NCBI GenBank assembly: GCA_902765005.1
Contig: CACWYB010000001.1
Location: 1-64,000, forward strand
Reading direction: 5' to 3'
DNA: 64,000 bases
Source: an uncultured Eubacteriales bacterium
GTDB taxonomy: Bacteria > Bacillota > Clostridia > Christensenellales > CAG-138
The position numbers and the translations under genes were made by a program. Below are positions 42,170 through 50,642 of the stretch, in pieces. The notes below the pieces were generated by a model. That model was not told where the DNA came from and did no database searches. It saw only the letters and a program-made list of their open reading frames with translations. The stretch's first letter is position 1; each line of letters opens with the position of its first letter.

Positions 42170-43299
42170 AGCTCCTCCCTCCCCAGCCGGTCGAGCTCGG
42201 CTTTTTTCATTCGTTTCCCCCGTGCCTCCGCCTCCTCCGCCAGCAGGCGGTTTTTCTCGTTTTCGGGGCCAAAGGCGTCCAAACAGCAGTATGTGCCTCG
42301 GCAGCTTTCCATCAGCGCCCGGGCCTGGGCCAGGGCTTTTTCATCTATCCCCCGGAAGGCGGGCACGGACACCACCCGGGCCGCCAGGGACCGGGCCACG
42401 AAGAAGTCCACGTCGTTTTCCGCCAGGATGCCCGCGGCGAAGGGGATCCCCCGCCGCTGGAGCAGCCGGAAGACGGGGATGCCGCTGCCGCCCCCGGCGA
42501 TGACGAACACCCGGGGCGCGCCGGGGGCCCGGGCCATCTCCAGGGAGCCGAAGAGGGCGTTGTAGCTGCCCTTCTCCATGCCGTAGAGGGACTCGATATA
42601 TTCGTCGGTGAAGATCTCCTCCGGGGCGCCGCAGCGATCCACTCGGTTCTGGGCCACACACACCACCCGGTCGGAGATCTTCTGGGCCAGATCCAGCTCA
42701 TGGAGGGACATGACCACGGCCACATCCTTCTCCCGGACCAGCTTTTTCAATATCTCCAGCAGCTCCAGCTTGTGCTTCACGTCCAGGAAGGAGGTGGGCT
42801 CGTCCAGCACGATGACCTCCGGCTCCTGGCACACCGCCCTGGCCAGGAGTAGCCGCTGCCGCTGGCCGTCGCTGAGCTGGGCAAAGGGGCGGTCGGAAAA
42901 CGATTCCCCGTGAACCAGGGCGATGGCCTCCCGCACCTTGACCCGATCCCGGTCGGAGAGGATGCCCAGGCGGCCCGTGTAGGGGTAGCGGCCCGTGGCC
43001 ACCACGTCAAAGCCGGTCATGAGCTCCGCCCGGAGCCGCTCAGTCATGACGATGGCCATCTTCTTGGCGATGTCTCCCTCCCGTAGCCCCGCCATGGGGC
43101 GGCCGTCCAGGACCACCACGCCGGCCAACAGCCTGAGCTGGCGGATCATGCTCTTTAATATGGTGGATTTGCCGGAGCCGTTGGGGCCGATGAGGGTCAG
43201 GATCTCCCCCCGGCTCACGCCGATCTCGATGTTTTGGATGAGGGGCACGCCGCCGTAGCCCACGTCCATATGCTCTGTGTGGAGATAATAGGTTTTCAT
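42166..43299 (-). CDS. btuD: Cobalamin/corrinoid ABC transporter ATPase with extra C-terminal domain
   Basis: A 377-residue protein. Residues 1-250 are a FecE/BtuD-type ATPase: Walker A GPNGSGKST, signature LSDGQRQ and Walker B VIVLDEPTS. Residues about 260-377 are an added domain (RVFVIAGGGSGIPVFRLLQR, then RSLAARVVSVPAF) of Rossmann-like look that ordinary BtuD proteins lack. It pairs with the BtuC-type permease just upstream and would energise corrinoid uptake. The role of the added domain is unknown; it could bind a nucleotide or corrinoid intermediate. Confidence 0.88.
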   Translation of the reverse strand: MKTYYLHTEHMDVGYGGVPLIQNIEIGVSRGEILTLIGPNGSGKSTILKSMIRQLRLLAGVVVLDGRPMAGLREGDIAKKMAIVMTERLRAELMTGFDVVATGRYPYTGRLGILSDRDRVKVREAIALVHGESFSDRPFAQLSDGQRQRLLLARAVCQEPEVIVLDEPTSFLDVKHKLELLEILKKLVREKDVAVVMSLHELDLAQKISDRVVCVAQNRVDRCGAPEEIFTDEYIESLYGMEKGSYNALFGSLEMARAPGAPRVFVIAGGGSGIPVFRLLQRRGIPFAAGILAENDVDFFVARSLAARVVSVPAFRGIDEKALAQARALMESCRGTYCCLDAFGPENEKNRLLAEEAEARGKRMKKAELDRLGREEL

Positions 43300-43308
43300 G
43301 GGCCCTCC

Positions 43309-44322
43309 TTACAGATTTTCCTTCTGCCGCCGGAGCATGACCAGGATCACCACCGGGGCGCCGAAGACGGCGGTGACGGAGCTGATGGAGAGCTCCGTGG
43401 GCGCAAAGGCGGTTCGGGCGATGAGGTCGCAGAGCAGACAGAACACCGCCCCGCCCAGGAAACAGGCGGGGATCATGATAAGGGGCTTGGCGGTTTTGAA
43501 CAGGCTCCGGATGAGATGGGGCACCGCCACCCCCACGAAGGAGATGGGCCCGGCAAAGGCCGTCACCGAGGCGGACAGCACGCTGGAAAGCAGGATGAGG
43601 GCCGCCCGGAAGGCCTTGATGTTCACGCCCATGTTCTGGGCGTAGACCTCCCCCAGCTGATAGGCGCCGATGGGCTTGCTAAGGAGGAACGCCGCCAGCA
43701 GCACCGGCAGGATCACCGCCCCCAGGACGGCCACGTTTCCCCAGGAGATGCCGGAAAAGCTGCCCAAGGACCAGTGGTGCAGGTTGATGATGTTGGCGTC
43801 GTCGGCGAAGGTGATGACAAAATCCGTCACGGCGGAGCAGATATAGCCGATCATGACCCCGCAGATGATGAGCAGGGACATGCGCCTGACCTTGGCGGAG
43901 ACCGCCAGCACGAAGCCCATGGAGAGCATGGCCCCGCAGAAGGAGGCGGCGATGAGGGCCAGGGAGCCCAGGGCCACGCCCCGGGAGAGGAAGGCGATGA
44001 GGGTCAAGGACAGCACCAGCTTGGCCCCGGAGGAGATGCCCAGGATGAAGGGGCCGGCGATGGGGTTGGCGAAAAAGGTTTGCAGCAAAAAGCCGGACAG
44101 GGCCAAAGCCCCGCCCAGCAGCGCCGCCGCCAGGATGCGGGGCAGGCGGATGTTGCGGACGATCACCGCGTTCTCCCCGCCCCCGCCCAGCAGGATGGAG
44201 ACGATCTCTCCGGGGGTCACATGGACGCTCCCGGCGTTGATATTCCACACGATCAGCAGCAGCAAAGCCAATATGAGGATGGAAAACCCGGCCCACAGCC
44301 GCAGCCGCGCCCCTTTTGCCAT
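43309..44322 (-). CDS. btuC: Corrinoid ABC transporter permease
   Basis: A 337-residue FecCD/BtuC-type permease with about ten membrane helices. Landmarks are RLPRILAAALLGGALALSG, FANPIAGPFILGISSGA and a late GPISFVGVAVPHLIR. ATG 44322 is chosen; the frame extends to 44463 only through the preceding gene. It lies between the binding-protein and ATPase genes, as expected of a full importer. The operon and riboswitch indicate corrinoids rather than siderophores. Confidence 0.92.
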   Translation of the reverse strand: MAKGARLRLWAGFSILILALLLLIVWNINAGSVHVTPGEIVSILLGGGGENAVIVRNIRLPRILAAALLGGALALSGFLLQTFFANPIAGPFILGISSGAKLVLSLTLIAFLSRGVALGSLALIAASFCGAMLSMGFVLAVSAKVRRMSLLIICGVMIGYICSAVTDFVITFADDANIINLHHWSLGSFSGISWGNVAVLGAVILPVLLAAFLLSKPIGAYQLGEVYAQNMGVNIKAFRAALILLSSVLSASVTAFAGPISFVGVAVPHLIRSLFKTAKPLIMIPACFLGGAVFCLLCDLIARTAFAPTELSISSVTAVFGAPVVILVMLRRQKENL

Positions 44323-44324
44323 GG

Positions 44325-45488
44325 TCAGTTGCCTCCCGCGGAAAGTGTATGCAGATAGGTGAGCTGCGCCGGCGCGTTTTCGTCCGTCAGCAGCCGGTTC
44401 ATGTCCAGGATGAGCTTGCCCAGGCCCATGGGCGCCTGGAACAGGTTCTTGCCCGTGCACCACACGTCGCCGGTTTGCACGGCTTTGAAATCCTTCAGCA
44501 GCTCGCTCTTTTGCAGCAGATCCTCCAGGGAAAACAGCTCCCCGTCGATGGTGCTGTTGTAGATGAGCACGTCCGCGTCCTTGGCCCCGTCATAGAAGGA
44601 TTCCATGGTCATGTTCACCGTGGACAGGGCGCCGGTGCCCGGCAGGTCGGGGAACACATAGGTGCCGCCGGCCAGTTCGATCATCCGGGGCACATAGTCG
44701 TCGCTCCGGCGGACGATCACCGTACCGGTGGCGCTGATGTAGAAGAAGGCCACGGTTTTGCCTGTCTTGGGCTGATCGAGAAGGGGCGAAAGGGCCTCCA
44801 TCTCCCGATCAAAGATGGCCTCCGCCTCCGGAAGCCGACCCAACAGCGCCCCGTAAAACTTGATCCACTCCATGCGGCCCAGCGGGTCCTGCTCGTAGCT
44901 GGAGCGCTCCACCAGCACGGGGACGCCCAGCTTTTCAAGCTGCTCCTTCACCTCCGGGGTATGGTAGATCATGGTGGACTCGATGGCAAGGTCGCACTTT
45001 TCGGCGTAGATCAGCTCATAATCCGGGGCGCTATACTTGCCCGCAAAGACCATGTCCCCCGCCGCCATGGCGGCCTTGGCCTCGTCGATATACCAGCCCT
45101 TTTCCTCCGTGCCGGAGAGGCGGATGGCGTCGATGCCGTTCAGCGCCCGGAAGAAATCCATGGCGGAGGTGGCGGCCAGGTAGATCCTATCCAAGGGACC
45201 CTGCAGAACCGTTACATCCTCCCCAAGGCCCGTTGGCACGCCCCGGCCTTCGGGAACGAGCAGAAAGGCGCCGCTGGTGGGGATGGTAAGCAGGGTATAG
45301 CCCTCCGCATATTCCGTGAGGGAAAACTGCTCCGCATGGGCAAGGGGCACCTGACGGACCACGGCAAGGCTGCTCCACGCCGGGCCCTCCGGGGCGACGG
45401 ATTCGCTCCCATGGCCGCAGCCAAAGAGGGTCATCAGGACCAGGGCCGCCAGCAGCAGGCAGATTCGCTTGTTCGCCGGGCCGTTCAT
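44325..45488 (-). CDS. btuF: Corrinoid-binding lipoprotein
   Basis: A 387-residue substrate-binding protein of the periplasmic-binding-protein type used with FecCD permeases. It has a lipoprotein signal (LMTLFGC with Cys at about residue 24) and two alpha/beta lobes (IYAEKCDLAIESTMIYHT, then TGKTVAFFYISATGTVIV). It would capture corrinoid outside the cell and deliver it to BtuC. It overlaps the next upstream lipoprotein gene by 4 bases. Confidence 0.85.
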   Translation of the reverse strand: MNGPANKRICLLLAALVLMTLFGCGHGSESVAPEGPAWSSLAVVRQVPLAHAEQFSLTEYAEGYTLLTIPTSGAFLLVPEGRGVPTGLGEDVTVLQGPLDRIYLAATSAMDFFRALNGIDAIRLSGTEEKGWYIDEAKAAMAAGDMVFAGKYSAPDYELIYAEKCDLAIESTMIYHTPEVKEQLEKLGVPVLVERSSYEQDPLGRMEWIKFYGALLGRLPEAEAIFDREMEALSPLLDQPKTGKTVAFFYISATGTVIVRRSDDYVPRMIELAGGTYVFPDLPGTGALSTVNMTMESFYDGAKDADVLIYNSTIDGELFSLEDLLQKSELLKDFKAVQTGDVWCTGKNLFQAPMGLGKLILDMNRLLTDENAPAQLTYLHTLSAGGN

Positions 45489-45982
45489 GCTTTGTCCGCC
45501 TGCAGGGTGCTCAGATCAAAGGTGATGGTGTACTCGATCTCATGGGGCGTGCTCATAGCCACCGTGTCCGCCACCACAAGGAAGGGTTCCTCCAGGGAAG
45601 CTACGGGCACGGTATACACGGAGTGGCCCTCCTCGATCACGGCGTCATAGCGGACGCCGTCCACCAGCATATAGTCGTAATTGGCGCTGCTCCAGACGAT
45701 GGTGACCAGCATCTGCCCGTCCTGCACCGTCAGCGGCAGGGGGGATTGGATCTTCGCCTTGCCCGTGCCGCCGGTGAGGGTGATCTCGATGCGATAAGCG
45801 CCGTCAGCCAAAGCCACAGGCTCCGCCGTGGCCGGAGCGGCCGTGGCCGCCGGCGCTTTTGTGGCCGGAGCGGCCGTGGCCGCCGGGGCAGCTAAGCTCT
45901 GCGCCGCCGGGGCTTTTTTGCAGCCCAGGGGCAGGATCAGCAGCAGAACAGCGAGGCATATGCACAGGGATTTCTTTCTCAT
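45485..45982 (-). CDS. Lipoprotein sharing the CbiK C-terminal domain
   Basis: A 165-residue lipoprotein (LILPLGC with Cys near 21) with a repetitive Ala/Thr/Pro linker (residues about 27-55). Its domain LADGAYRIEIT, LTVQDGQM and VPVASLEEPF matches the C-terminal domain of the cobaltochelatase just upstream (LADGVYKATFK, LTVKDGQM, VPVAALDEEF). Being anchored outside the membrane and in a cobalamin operon, it may bind a tetrapyrrole or metal. ATG 45982 is the start; the longer frame to 46243 overlaps cbiK. Confidence 0.7.
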   Translation of the reverse strand: MRKKSLCICLAVLLLILPLGCKKAPAAQSLAAPAATAAPATKAPAATAAPATAEPVALADGAYRIEITLTGGTGKAKIQSPLPLTVQDGQMLVTIVWSSANYDYMLVDGVRYDAVIEEGHSVYTVPVASLEEPFLVVADTVAMSTPHEIEYTITFDLSTLQADKA

Positions 45983-46097
45983 GGGGCGGGTCCTTTCCGA
46001 TAAAAAACTTGTCTCTTGAATACAGCTTTGCGGCACGGCAGCCAAAAGGCCGCCGCGCCGCTTTGGGAAACACAGAGCGTATCTCTGAGGTGTTCGC

Positions 46098-48773
46098 TTA
46101 CGCCTCGGGCACGGGGTCGGTGACCATGACCTTATGATCCTTCCATTTCCCGCTTTTGCCCAGGATGGCCAGATCGAATTCCTCGTCCAGGGCGGCCACG
46201 GGCACGTCGAAGCCGTAGACCTCTTCCGTGGTGCCGTCGTCATACTTCACCGTATCGACGGTGGGCTGCAGGATGTCCGCGCCATCCTTCTGGGCATCCT
46301 CCTTGAGGCCCAGGAACAGGTTGGTGATGTTCTTGGACACCAGACTGATGTGGATGGTCATCTGCCCGTCCTTCACGGTCAGGATGCCCTGGCCCTTATG
46401 AGCCTCGTTCACATGGAACATGCTGCTGTCGGTCTTGAAGGTGGCCTTATAGACGCCGTCCGCCAAAGCTGCGGCGGGGGCGGCGGCGGCTTCCGCCTTC
46501 AGGCCCTTCTCGTCCATGGCGGCCTGGGCGTGGGCCACATAGATGGCCTGGATCTCAGGAATCCGTCCAAGGCCTTCGATCTGGCAATCGATCTTCTCAA
46601 AGAAGCCGGCGGCGGTGAACTGGCTCACCCAGGACTCGGGGTCCTCAGCATCGGCCATATCGTTGTTGGCGTGGTCGCCGGCAACGACCATCAAGGGGCG
46701 CAGGATGACCTTGGTGTAGCCCGCCTCGTGGACGGCCTTGATGATGTTCTCGCAGGCGGTCTCCTCGGGCTCGCCCTCCACGGTGCCGATGAACACGTTC
46801 TTGTAACCCAGCTCGTTCATCATGGTCTGCATCTGGGAATAGGTCACCTTGGCAAGGTGGGCCGTGCCGTGGCCCATGAGCACCAGGGCGGTGCCGTCCT
46901 GCTGGGCGGCTTCCAGGGACTCAAAGCCCGCCACCTTCACGGCTTCGGCCACCACGGCCTTGGCCACGGTCTCCTTGTCGGCATTGACCTGGGTAGCGTC
47001 CGCGCCGACCTGGCCCAGCAGGGGCTCGGAAATGACGATATTCATCTTGTCGGCATAGGCCTTGGTGGCCTCCACCAGCTCGTCGTACTCGGCGCCGTGC
47101 ATGAGGTGGGTGGGCTGGATGAGCAGGTTCTTCACGCCGTTCAAAACGGCACGATCCAGGGCCTGGGTCATGTTGTCGATGAACTCGCCGTCCCGGGCCT
47201 GGACGTGGTTGATGATGATCTGAGCGGTGAAGGCGCGGCGGACGGCCCAGCCGGGGAAGGCTTCCTCCAGGGCCTTTTCGATGCCGCCGATGTCCTCGGC
47301 CCGGCTGCCGTTGAAGGAGGTGCCGAAGCTCACCACCAACAGCTCATTTTCGCCGATGCCGTTCAGGTTCCGGGGGTTGTCCAGCTTGGCGTCGCCGGTG
47401 TCGCGGCCAAAGTAGTCGGGATCGGCTTCCTCGCCTTCCACCAGCTCCTTCTGCTCGTCGGTGAGGGCGTCCCAGGCGGCCTTGGCGGCGGCGCACTGGG
47501 CGTCGGTGTCATCCGTCCGCTCCTGGACATAGATGGCGTCGATGAGGGCGCCTACCCGCTTGCCGGCCGCTTCAGCGGTCTCGTTGGCGGGAGCCATGGC
47601 GTAGATGGCGGCCTTGGTGTGGTCCACATACAGCTTCTGGACGGTCTCGATCCGGCCCAGGCCCGCGATCTGGCAATCGATCTTCTCAAAGAAGCCGGAA
47701 GCGGTGAACTGGCTCACCCAGGACTCCTCATCCTCGGGATCGGCCATGTCGTTGTTGGCGTGGTCGCCGGCAACGACCATCAAGGGCCGCAGGATGACCT
47801 TGGTGTAGCCCGCCTCATGGACGGCCTTGATGATGTTCTCGCAGGCAGTCTCCTCGGGCTCGCCCTCCACGGTGCCGATGAACACGTTCTTGTAGCCCAG
47901 CTCGTTCATCATGGTCTGCATCTGGGAATAGGTCACCTTGGCGGCATGGGCCGTGCCATGACCCATGAGCACGATAGCGGCGCCATCCTTCTCGGCGGCA
48001 TGGAGGCTGGAGAAGCCCGCTTCCTTCACGGCCTCGTCCACCACGGCCAGGGCCACGGTCTGCTTGTCGTTGTTCACCTGGGCGGCGTCCTTGCCCACCT
48101 GGCCCAGCAGGGGCTCGGCCACGGTGACGGTTTCAAACTTGTCGGCGTACTTCTCCACAGCCGCCACCAGCTCGTCGTACTCGGCGCCGTGCATCAAATG
48201 GGTGGGCTGGATGAGCAGGTTCTTCACGCCGTTGCTGACGGCGCGCTCCAGGGCCTGGTCCATGTTGTCGATGAACTCGCCGTCACGGGCCTGGACATGG
48301 TTGATGATGATCTGGGCGGTGAAGGCGCGGCGAACGGCCCAATCGGGGAAGGCCGCTTCCAGGGCGGCCTCGATGCCGCCGATGTCCTCAGCCCGGCTGT
48401 CGTTGAAGGACGTGCCGAAGCTCACCACCAACAGCTCATTCTCTCCGATGCTGTCCCCGTTCCGGGGATTGTCCTTGGAGGCGTCGCCGGTGTCGCGGCC
48501 AAAGTAGTCGGGATCGGCTTCCTCGCCCTCCACCAGCGCCTTCTGTGCGTCGGTCAGGGCATCCCAGGCGGCCTTGGCGGCGGCGCAGTCGGCGTCGGTG
48601 GTCTCGGTCCGCTCCTGGACATAGATGGCGTCGATGAGGGCGGCCACCTTGGCGGCGGCTTCCTTATCGGCCTCGGAGGGCTCGTTGTCCTCCGCATAGG
48701 CGGGGGCGGCACCCATCACGCCGACGGCGGCCAGCATGACGAGAGCCAGAAACAGTGCGATCGTTTTTTTCAT
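46098..48773 (-). CDS. cbiK: Exported tandem-duplicated sirohydrochlorin cobaltochelatase
   Basis: An 891-residue protein with a signal peptide (cleavage after AYA near residue 27) and two CbiK chelatase domains (about residues 110-395 and 475-760) in a 365-residue repeat. A C-terminal domain (775-891) is shared with the next lipoprotein. Each CbiK copy has the metal-site histidines in QPTHLMHGAEYD and LMGHGTAH. CbiK inserts Co2+ into sirohydrochlorin to start the anaerobic pathway. Export is unusual; a periplasmic CbiK is known from Desulfovibrio. It is the first gene after the cobalamin riboswitch, with AGAGGAGG upstream. It may collect cobalt or haem rather than serve biosynthesis. Confidence 0.85.
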   Translation of the reverse strand: MKKTIALFLALVMLAAVGVMGAAPAYAEDNEPSEADKEAAAKVAALIDAIYVQERTETTDADCAAAKAAWDALTDAQKALVEGEEADPDYFGRDTGDASKDNPRNGDSIGENELLVVSFGTSFNDSRAEDIGGIEAALEAAFPDWAVRRAFTAQIIINHVQARDGEFIDNMDQALERAVSNGVKNLLIQPTHLMHGAEYDELVAAVEKYADKFETVTVAEPLLGQVGKDAAQVNNDKQTVALAVVDEAVKEAGFSSLHAAEKDGAAIVLMGHGTAHAAKVTYSQMQTMMNELGYKNVFIGTVEGEPEETACENIIKAVHEAGYTKVILRPLMVVAGDHANNDMADPEDEESWVSQFTASGFFEKIDCQIAGLGRIETVQKLYVDHTKAAIYAMAPANETAEAAGKRVGALIDAIYVQERTDDTDAQCAAAKAAWDALTDEQKELVEGEEADPDYFGRDTGDAKLDNPRNLNGIGENELLVVSFGTSFNGSRAEDIGGIEKALEEAFPGWAVRRAFTAQIIINHVQARDGEFIDNMTQALDRAVLNGVKNLLIQPTHLMHGAEYDELVEATKAYADKMNIVISEPLLGQVGADATQVNADKETVAKAVVAEAVKVAGFESLEAAQQDGTALVLMGHGTAHLAKVTYSQMQTMMNELGYKNVFIGTVEGEPEETACENIIKAVHEAGYTKVILRPLMVVAGDHANNDMADAEDPESWVSQFTAAGFFEKIDCQIEGLGRIPEIQAIYVAHAQAAMDEKGLKAEAAAAPAAALADGVYKATFKTDSSMFHVNEAHKGQGILTVKDGQMTIHISLVSKNITNLFLGLKEDAQKDGADILQPTVDTVKYDDGTTEEVYGFDVPVAALDEEFDLAILGKSGKWKDHKVMVTDPVPEA
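46520..48647 (-). repeat. Two 1.1 kb in-frame direct repeats within cbiK
   Basis: Copy 1 is about 48647-47605 and copy 2 about 47552-46520, with a 1,095-base period. Long stretches (for instance the codons for MMNELGYKNVFIGTVEGEPE) are nearly identical in DNA. This indicates a recent duplication or gene conversion. Confidence 0.85.
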
Positions 48774-48851
48774 AGGTTCCTCCTCTTTTCTTTGGAACGC
48801 CTGGGCGCTCCCCGATGTATATGTTCACTACATCAGCGAAATTCACGGCAC

Positions 48852-48882
48852 GAAAAAAGCTCTTCACCATTTGGCAAAGAGA
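48852..48882 (-). terminator. Attenuator of the cobalamin riboswitch
   Basis: On the minus strand CTCTT, GCCA, a short loop, TGG, AAGAG, then CTTTTTTCG. It lies between the aptamer and the cbiK start and would stop transcription when B12 is bound. Confidence 0.6.
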
Positions 48883-48954
48883 CTGCGTACAAAAGGCGCC
48901 CCGGGCGGGAGCATGGTACACAATCAATCCCTCGTGATTTGGAAATAACTTTCC

Positions 48955-49146
48955 CGTACCCACAGACGGCAGGTTTCCTGGCTCGCGGCGCTTCATCCGT
49001 CGCCTTCCCGGTTTCCCAGTGGCCGCGCCCAAAGGCGCCCGACGGACTTTTCCGCATACAGTGACGAGATCGCACAGGCCTTGCACCTGTTTCCCTTTTA
49101 CCCCTTGCGCCTCAGAGAGAGCAAGGGCACCGACTGCTGTTATTCA
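48955..49146 (-). promoter_or_regulatory. Cobalamin riboswitch
   Basis: The minus-strand leader of cbiK contains the conserved B12 box (GAGCCAGGAAACCTGCC), the GCCACTG core (GGCCACTGGG), a GGGAAGGC segment and paired P-stems near the 5' end (AGGTGCAAGGCCT). The order is that of AdoCbl-type riboswitches. It follows a TTGACA/TATAAT promoter and precedes an attenuator, so the whole biosynthesis and uptake operon should be shut off by B12. Confidence 0.9.
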
Positions 49147-49155
49147 GTTTTTGAC

Positions 49156-49185
49156 ATTATATCCCCATCCTTCGATCACTGTCAA
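49156..49185 (-). promoter_or_regulatory. Promoter of the cobalamin operon
   Basis: On the minus strand TTGACA (49185-49180), 18 bases, TATAAT (49161-49156), a near-consensus sigma-A promoter. The start point would be near 49149, at the beginning of the riboswitch. Confidence 0.8.
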
Positions 49186-49250
49186 GCGGAACGATGCACA
49201 TTGGCTCGAATACGGGAACGGAAAAAATGCTGTCGCAACCGGCGGATGTA

Positions 49251-49259
49251 TGATATACT
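49251..49259 (+). promoter_or_regulatory. Extended -10 promoter of the aldo/keto reductase
   Basis: TGATATACT, an extended -10 of the TGnTATACT type, with only a weak -35. It lies 36 bases upstream of the ATG at 49296 and diverges from the cobalamin promoter. Confidence 0.5.
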
Positions 49260-49295
49260 GCATTATTGATGCTAAAAAATCAGGAGGAGAAACGC

Positions 49296-50429
49296 ATGAT
49301 CTACAGGGATTTTCAGGGAATGAAGCTTTCCGCGCTGGGCTTCGGGGCCATGCGCCTGCCGGTGATCGACGGGGATGACGGCCGGATCGACGAGGCCGCC
49401 GCCCTGCGTATGGTGGATATTGCCATGGAGAACGGCGTGAACTACTACGACACCGCCTGGGGCTACCACGGGGAGAATTCCGAGCTGGTCATGGGCAAGG
49501 CCCTGGGGCGGTATCCCCGGGACAGCTTCTATGTGGCCACCAAGTTCCCCGGCTACGACCCCGCCAACTGGGGCAAGGTGGAGGAGATCTTTGAGAAGCA
49601 GCTACAAAAGCTGGGGGTGGATCACTTCGATTTCTACCTGTTCCACAACGTGTGCGAGATGAACATCGACGCCTATCTCGACGACGAAAAGTACGGCATC
49701 TACCGCTACCTCATGGAGCAGAAGCGCAACGGCCGCATCCGGCATCTGGGCTTTTCCTGCCACGGGGCCATGCCCGTGCTGGAGCGGTTCTTGGCGGCCT
49801 ACGGCAAGGACATGGAGTTTTGCCAGCTGCAGCTGAACTATCTGGACTGGACCTTCCAGAACGGCCGGGACAAGGTGGCCCTTCTCAACGAGTGGCACAT
49901 CCCCGTGTGGGTCATGGAACCCCTGCGGGGCGGAAAGCTGGCCAGCCTTGCCCCCGCCTACGAAGCGGAGCTCCGGGCCCTGCGGCCCGACGAGGAAATC
50001 CCGGCCTGGGCCTTCCGGTTCCTGGAGAGCATCCCCTCCGTGACCATGATCCTCTCCGGCATGTCCAACGAGGAGCAGCTCAAAAAGAATCTGAAGACCT
50101 TCGAGACGGACCGCCCCTTGCGCGACAAGGAGATGGCCGCCCTGCTGAGCATCGCAGAGCGGATGCTGTCCGTGGGCACGGTCCCCTGCACCGCCTGCCA
50201 CTACTGCGTGAGCCACTGCCCCCAGGGGCTGGACATCCCCCATCTGCTGGCCCTGTACAACGAGCACGCCTACACCGGCGGCGGATTCATCGCCCCCATG
50301 GCCCTGGGCGCGCTGCCGGCGGACAAGCGGCCGGAGGCCTGCCTGGGGTGCCGCAGCTGCGAGCAGGTGTGCCCCCAGCAGATCCGTATTTCCGAAGTGA
50401 TGGCCGACTTCTCCGAGAAGTTGGGCTGA
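49296..50429 (+). CDS. Aldo/keto reductase with a 4Fe-4S ferredoxin tail
   Basis: A 377-residue oxidoreductase. Residues 1-270 form the aldo/keto reductase barrel (LGFGAMRLPVIDG, YDTAWGYHGENSE with the catalytic Tyr, and ATKFPGYDP). Residues about 285-370 hold a ferredoxin-like region with CTACHYCVSHCPQGLDIP and CLGCRSCEQVCPQQI, enough cysteines for two clusters. Such proteins use electrons or NAD(P)H for unknown carbonyl substrates in anaerobes. The ATG at 49296 has AGGAGGAG upstream. It is transcribed away from the cobalamin operon. Confidence 0.88.
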   Translation: MIYRDFQGMKLSALGFGAMRLPVIDGDDGRIDEAAALRMVDIAMENGVNYYDTAWGYHGENSELVMGKALGRYPRDSFYVATKFPGYDPANWGKVEEIFEKQLQKLGVDHFDFYLFHNVCEMNIDAYLDDEKYGIYRYLMEQKRNGRIRHLGFSCHGAMPVLERFLAAYGKDMEFCQLQLNYLDWTFQNGRDKVALLNEWHIPVWVMEPLRGGKLASLAPAYEAELRALRPDEEIPAWAFRFLESIPSVTMILSGMSNEEQLKKNLKTFETDRPLRDKEMAALLSIAERMLSVGTVPCTACHYCVSHCPQGLDIPHLLALYNEHAYTGGGFIAPMALGALPADKRPEACLGCRSCEQVCPQQIRISEVMADFSEKLG

Positions 50430-50475
50430 GCAGAAGAAGCCGGGCCACAGAACGCTTCCCGCAAAAAAGGATCCG

Positions 50476-50513
50476 CGCGGCGTCGAAACTGCCTTTCGGC
50501 GCCGCTTTTTTCC
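50476..50513 (+). terminator. Terminator after the reductase gene
   Basis: GCGGCGTCGAAA/TTTCGGCGCCGC arms followed by TTTTTT. Confidence 0.85.
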
Positions 50514-50565
50514 GGGGATAGCGTAAGGATCCCGCTAATCTTTTTTGAACAGCACGCAGGAAGGC

Positions 50566-50594
50566 TGGACAGGCCGGCGGATTCGTATTAATAT
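50566..50594 (+). promoter_or_regulatory. Possible promoter of the antiporter gene
   Basis: TGGACA (50566-50571), 17 bases, TAATAT (50589-50594), about 50 bases before the start. The -10 is a poor match. Confidence 0.35.
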
Positions 50595-50642
50595 GTGTTT
50601 TGAAAACCTTACTACCGAATTCTGGAAAGGACGTTACTGAAA

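Noticed and set aside
46134-49064. Plus-strand open frame of 976 codons opposite cbiK
   Set aside because: It mirrors the cbiK repeat, has Gly/His/Leu-rich shadow composition, and runs through the riboswitch.
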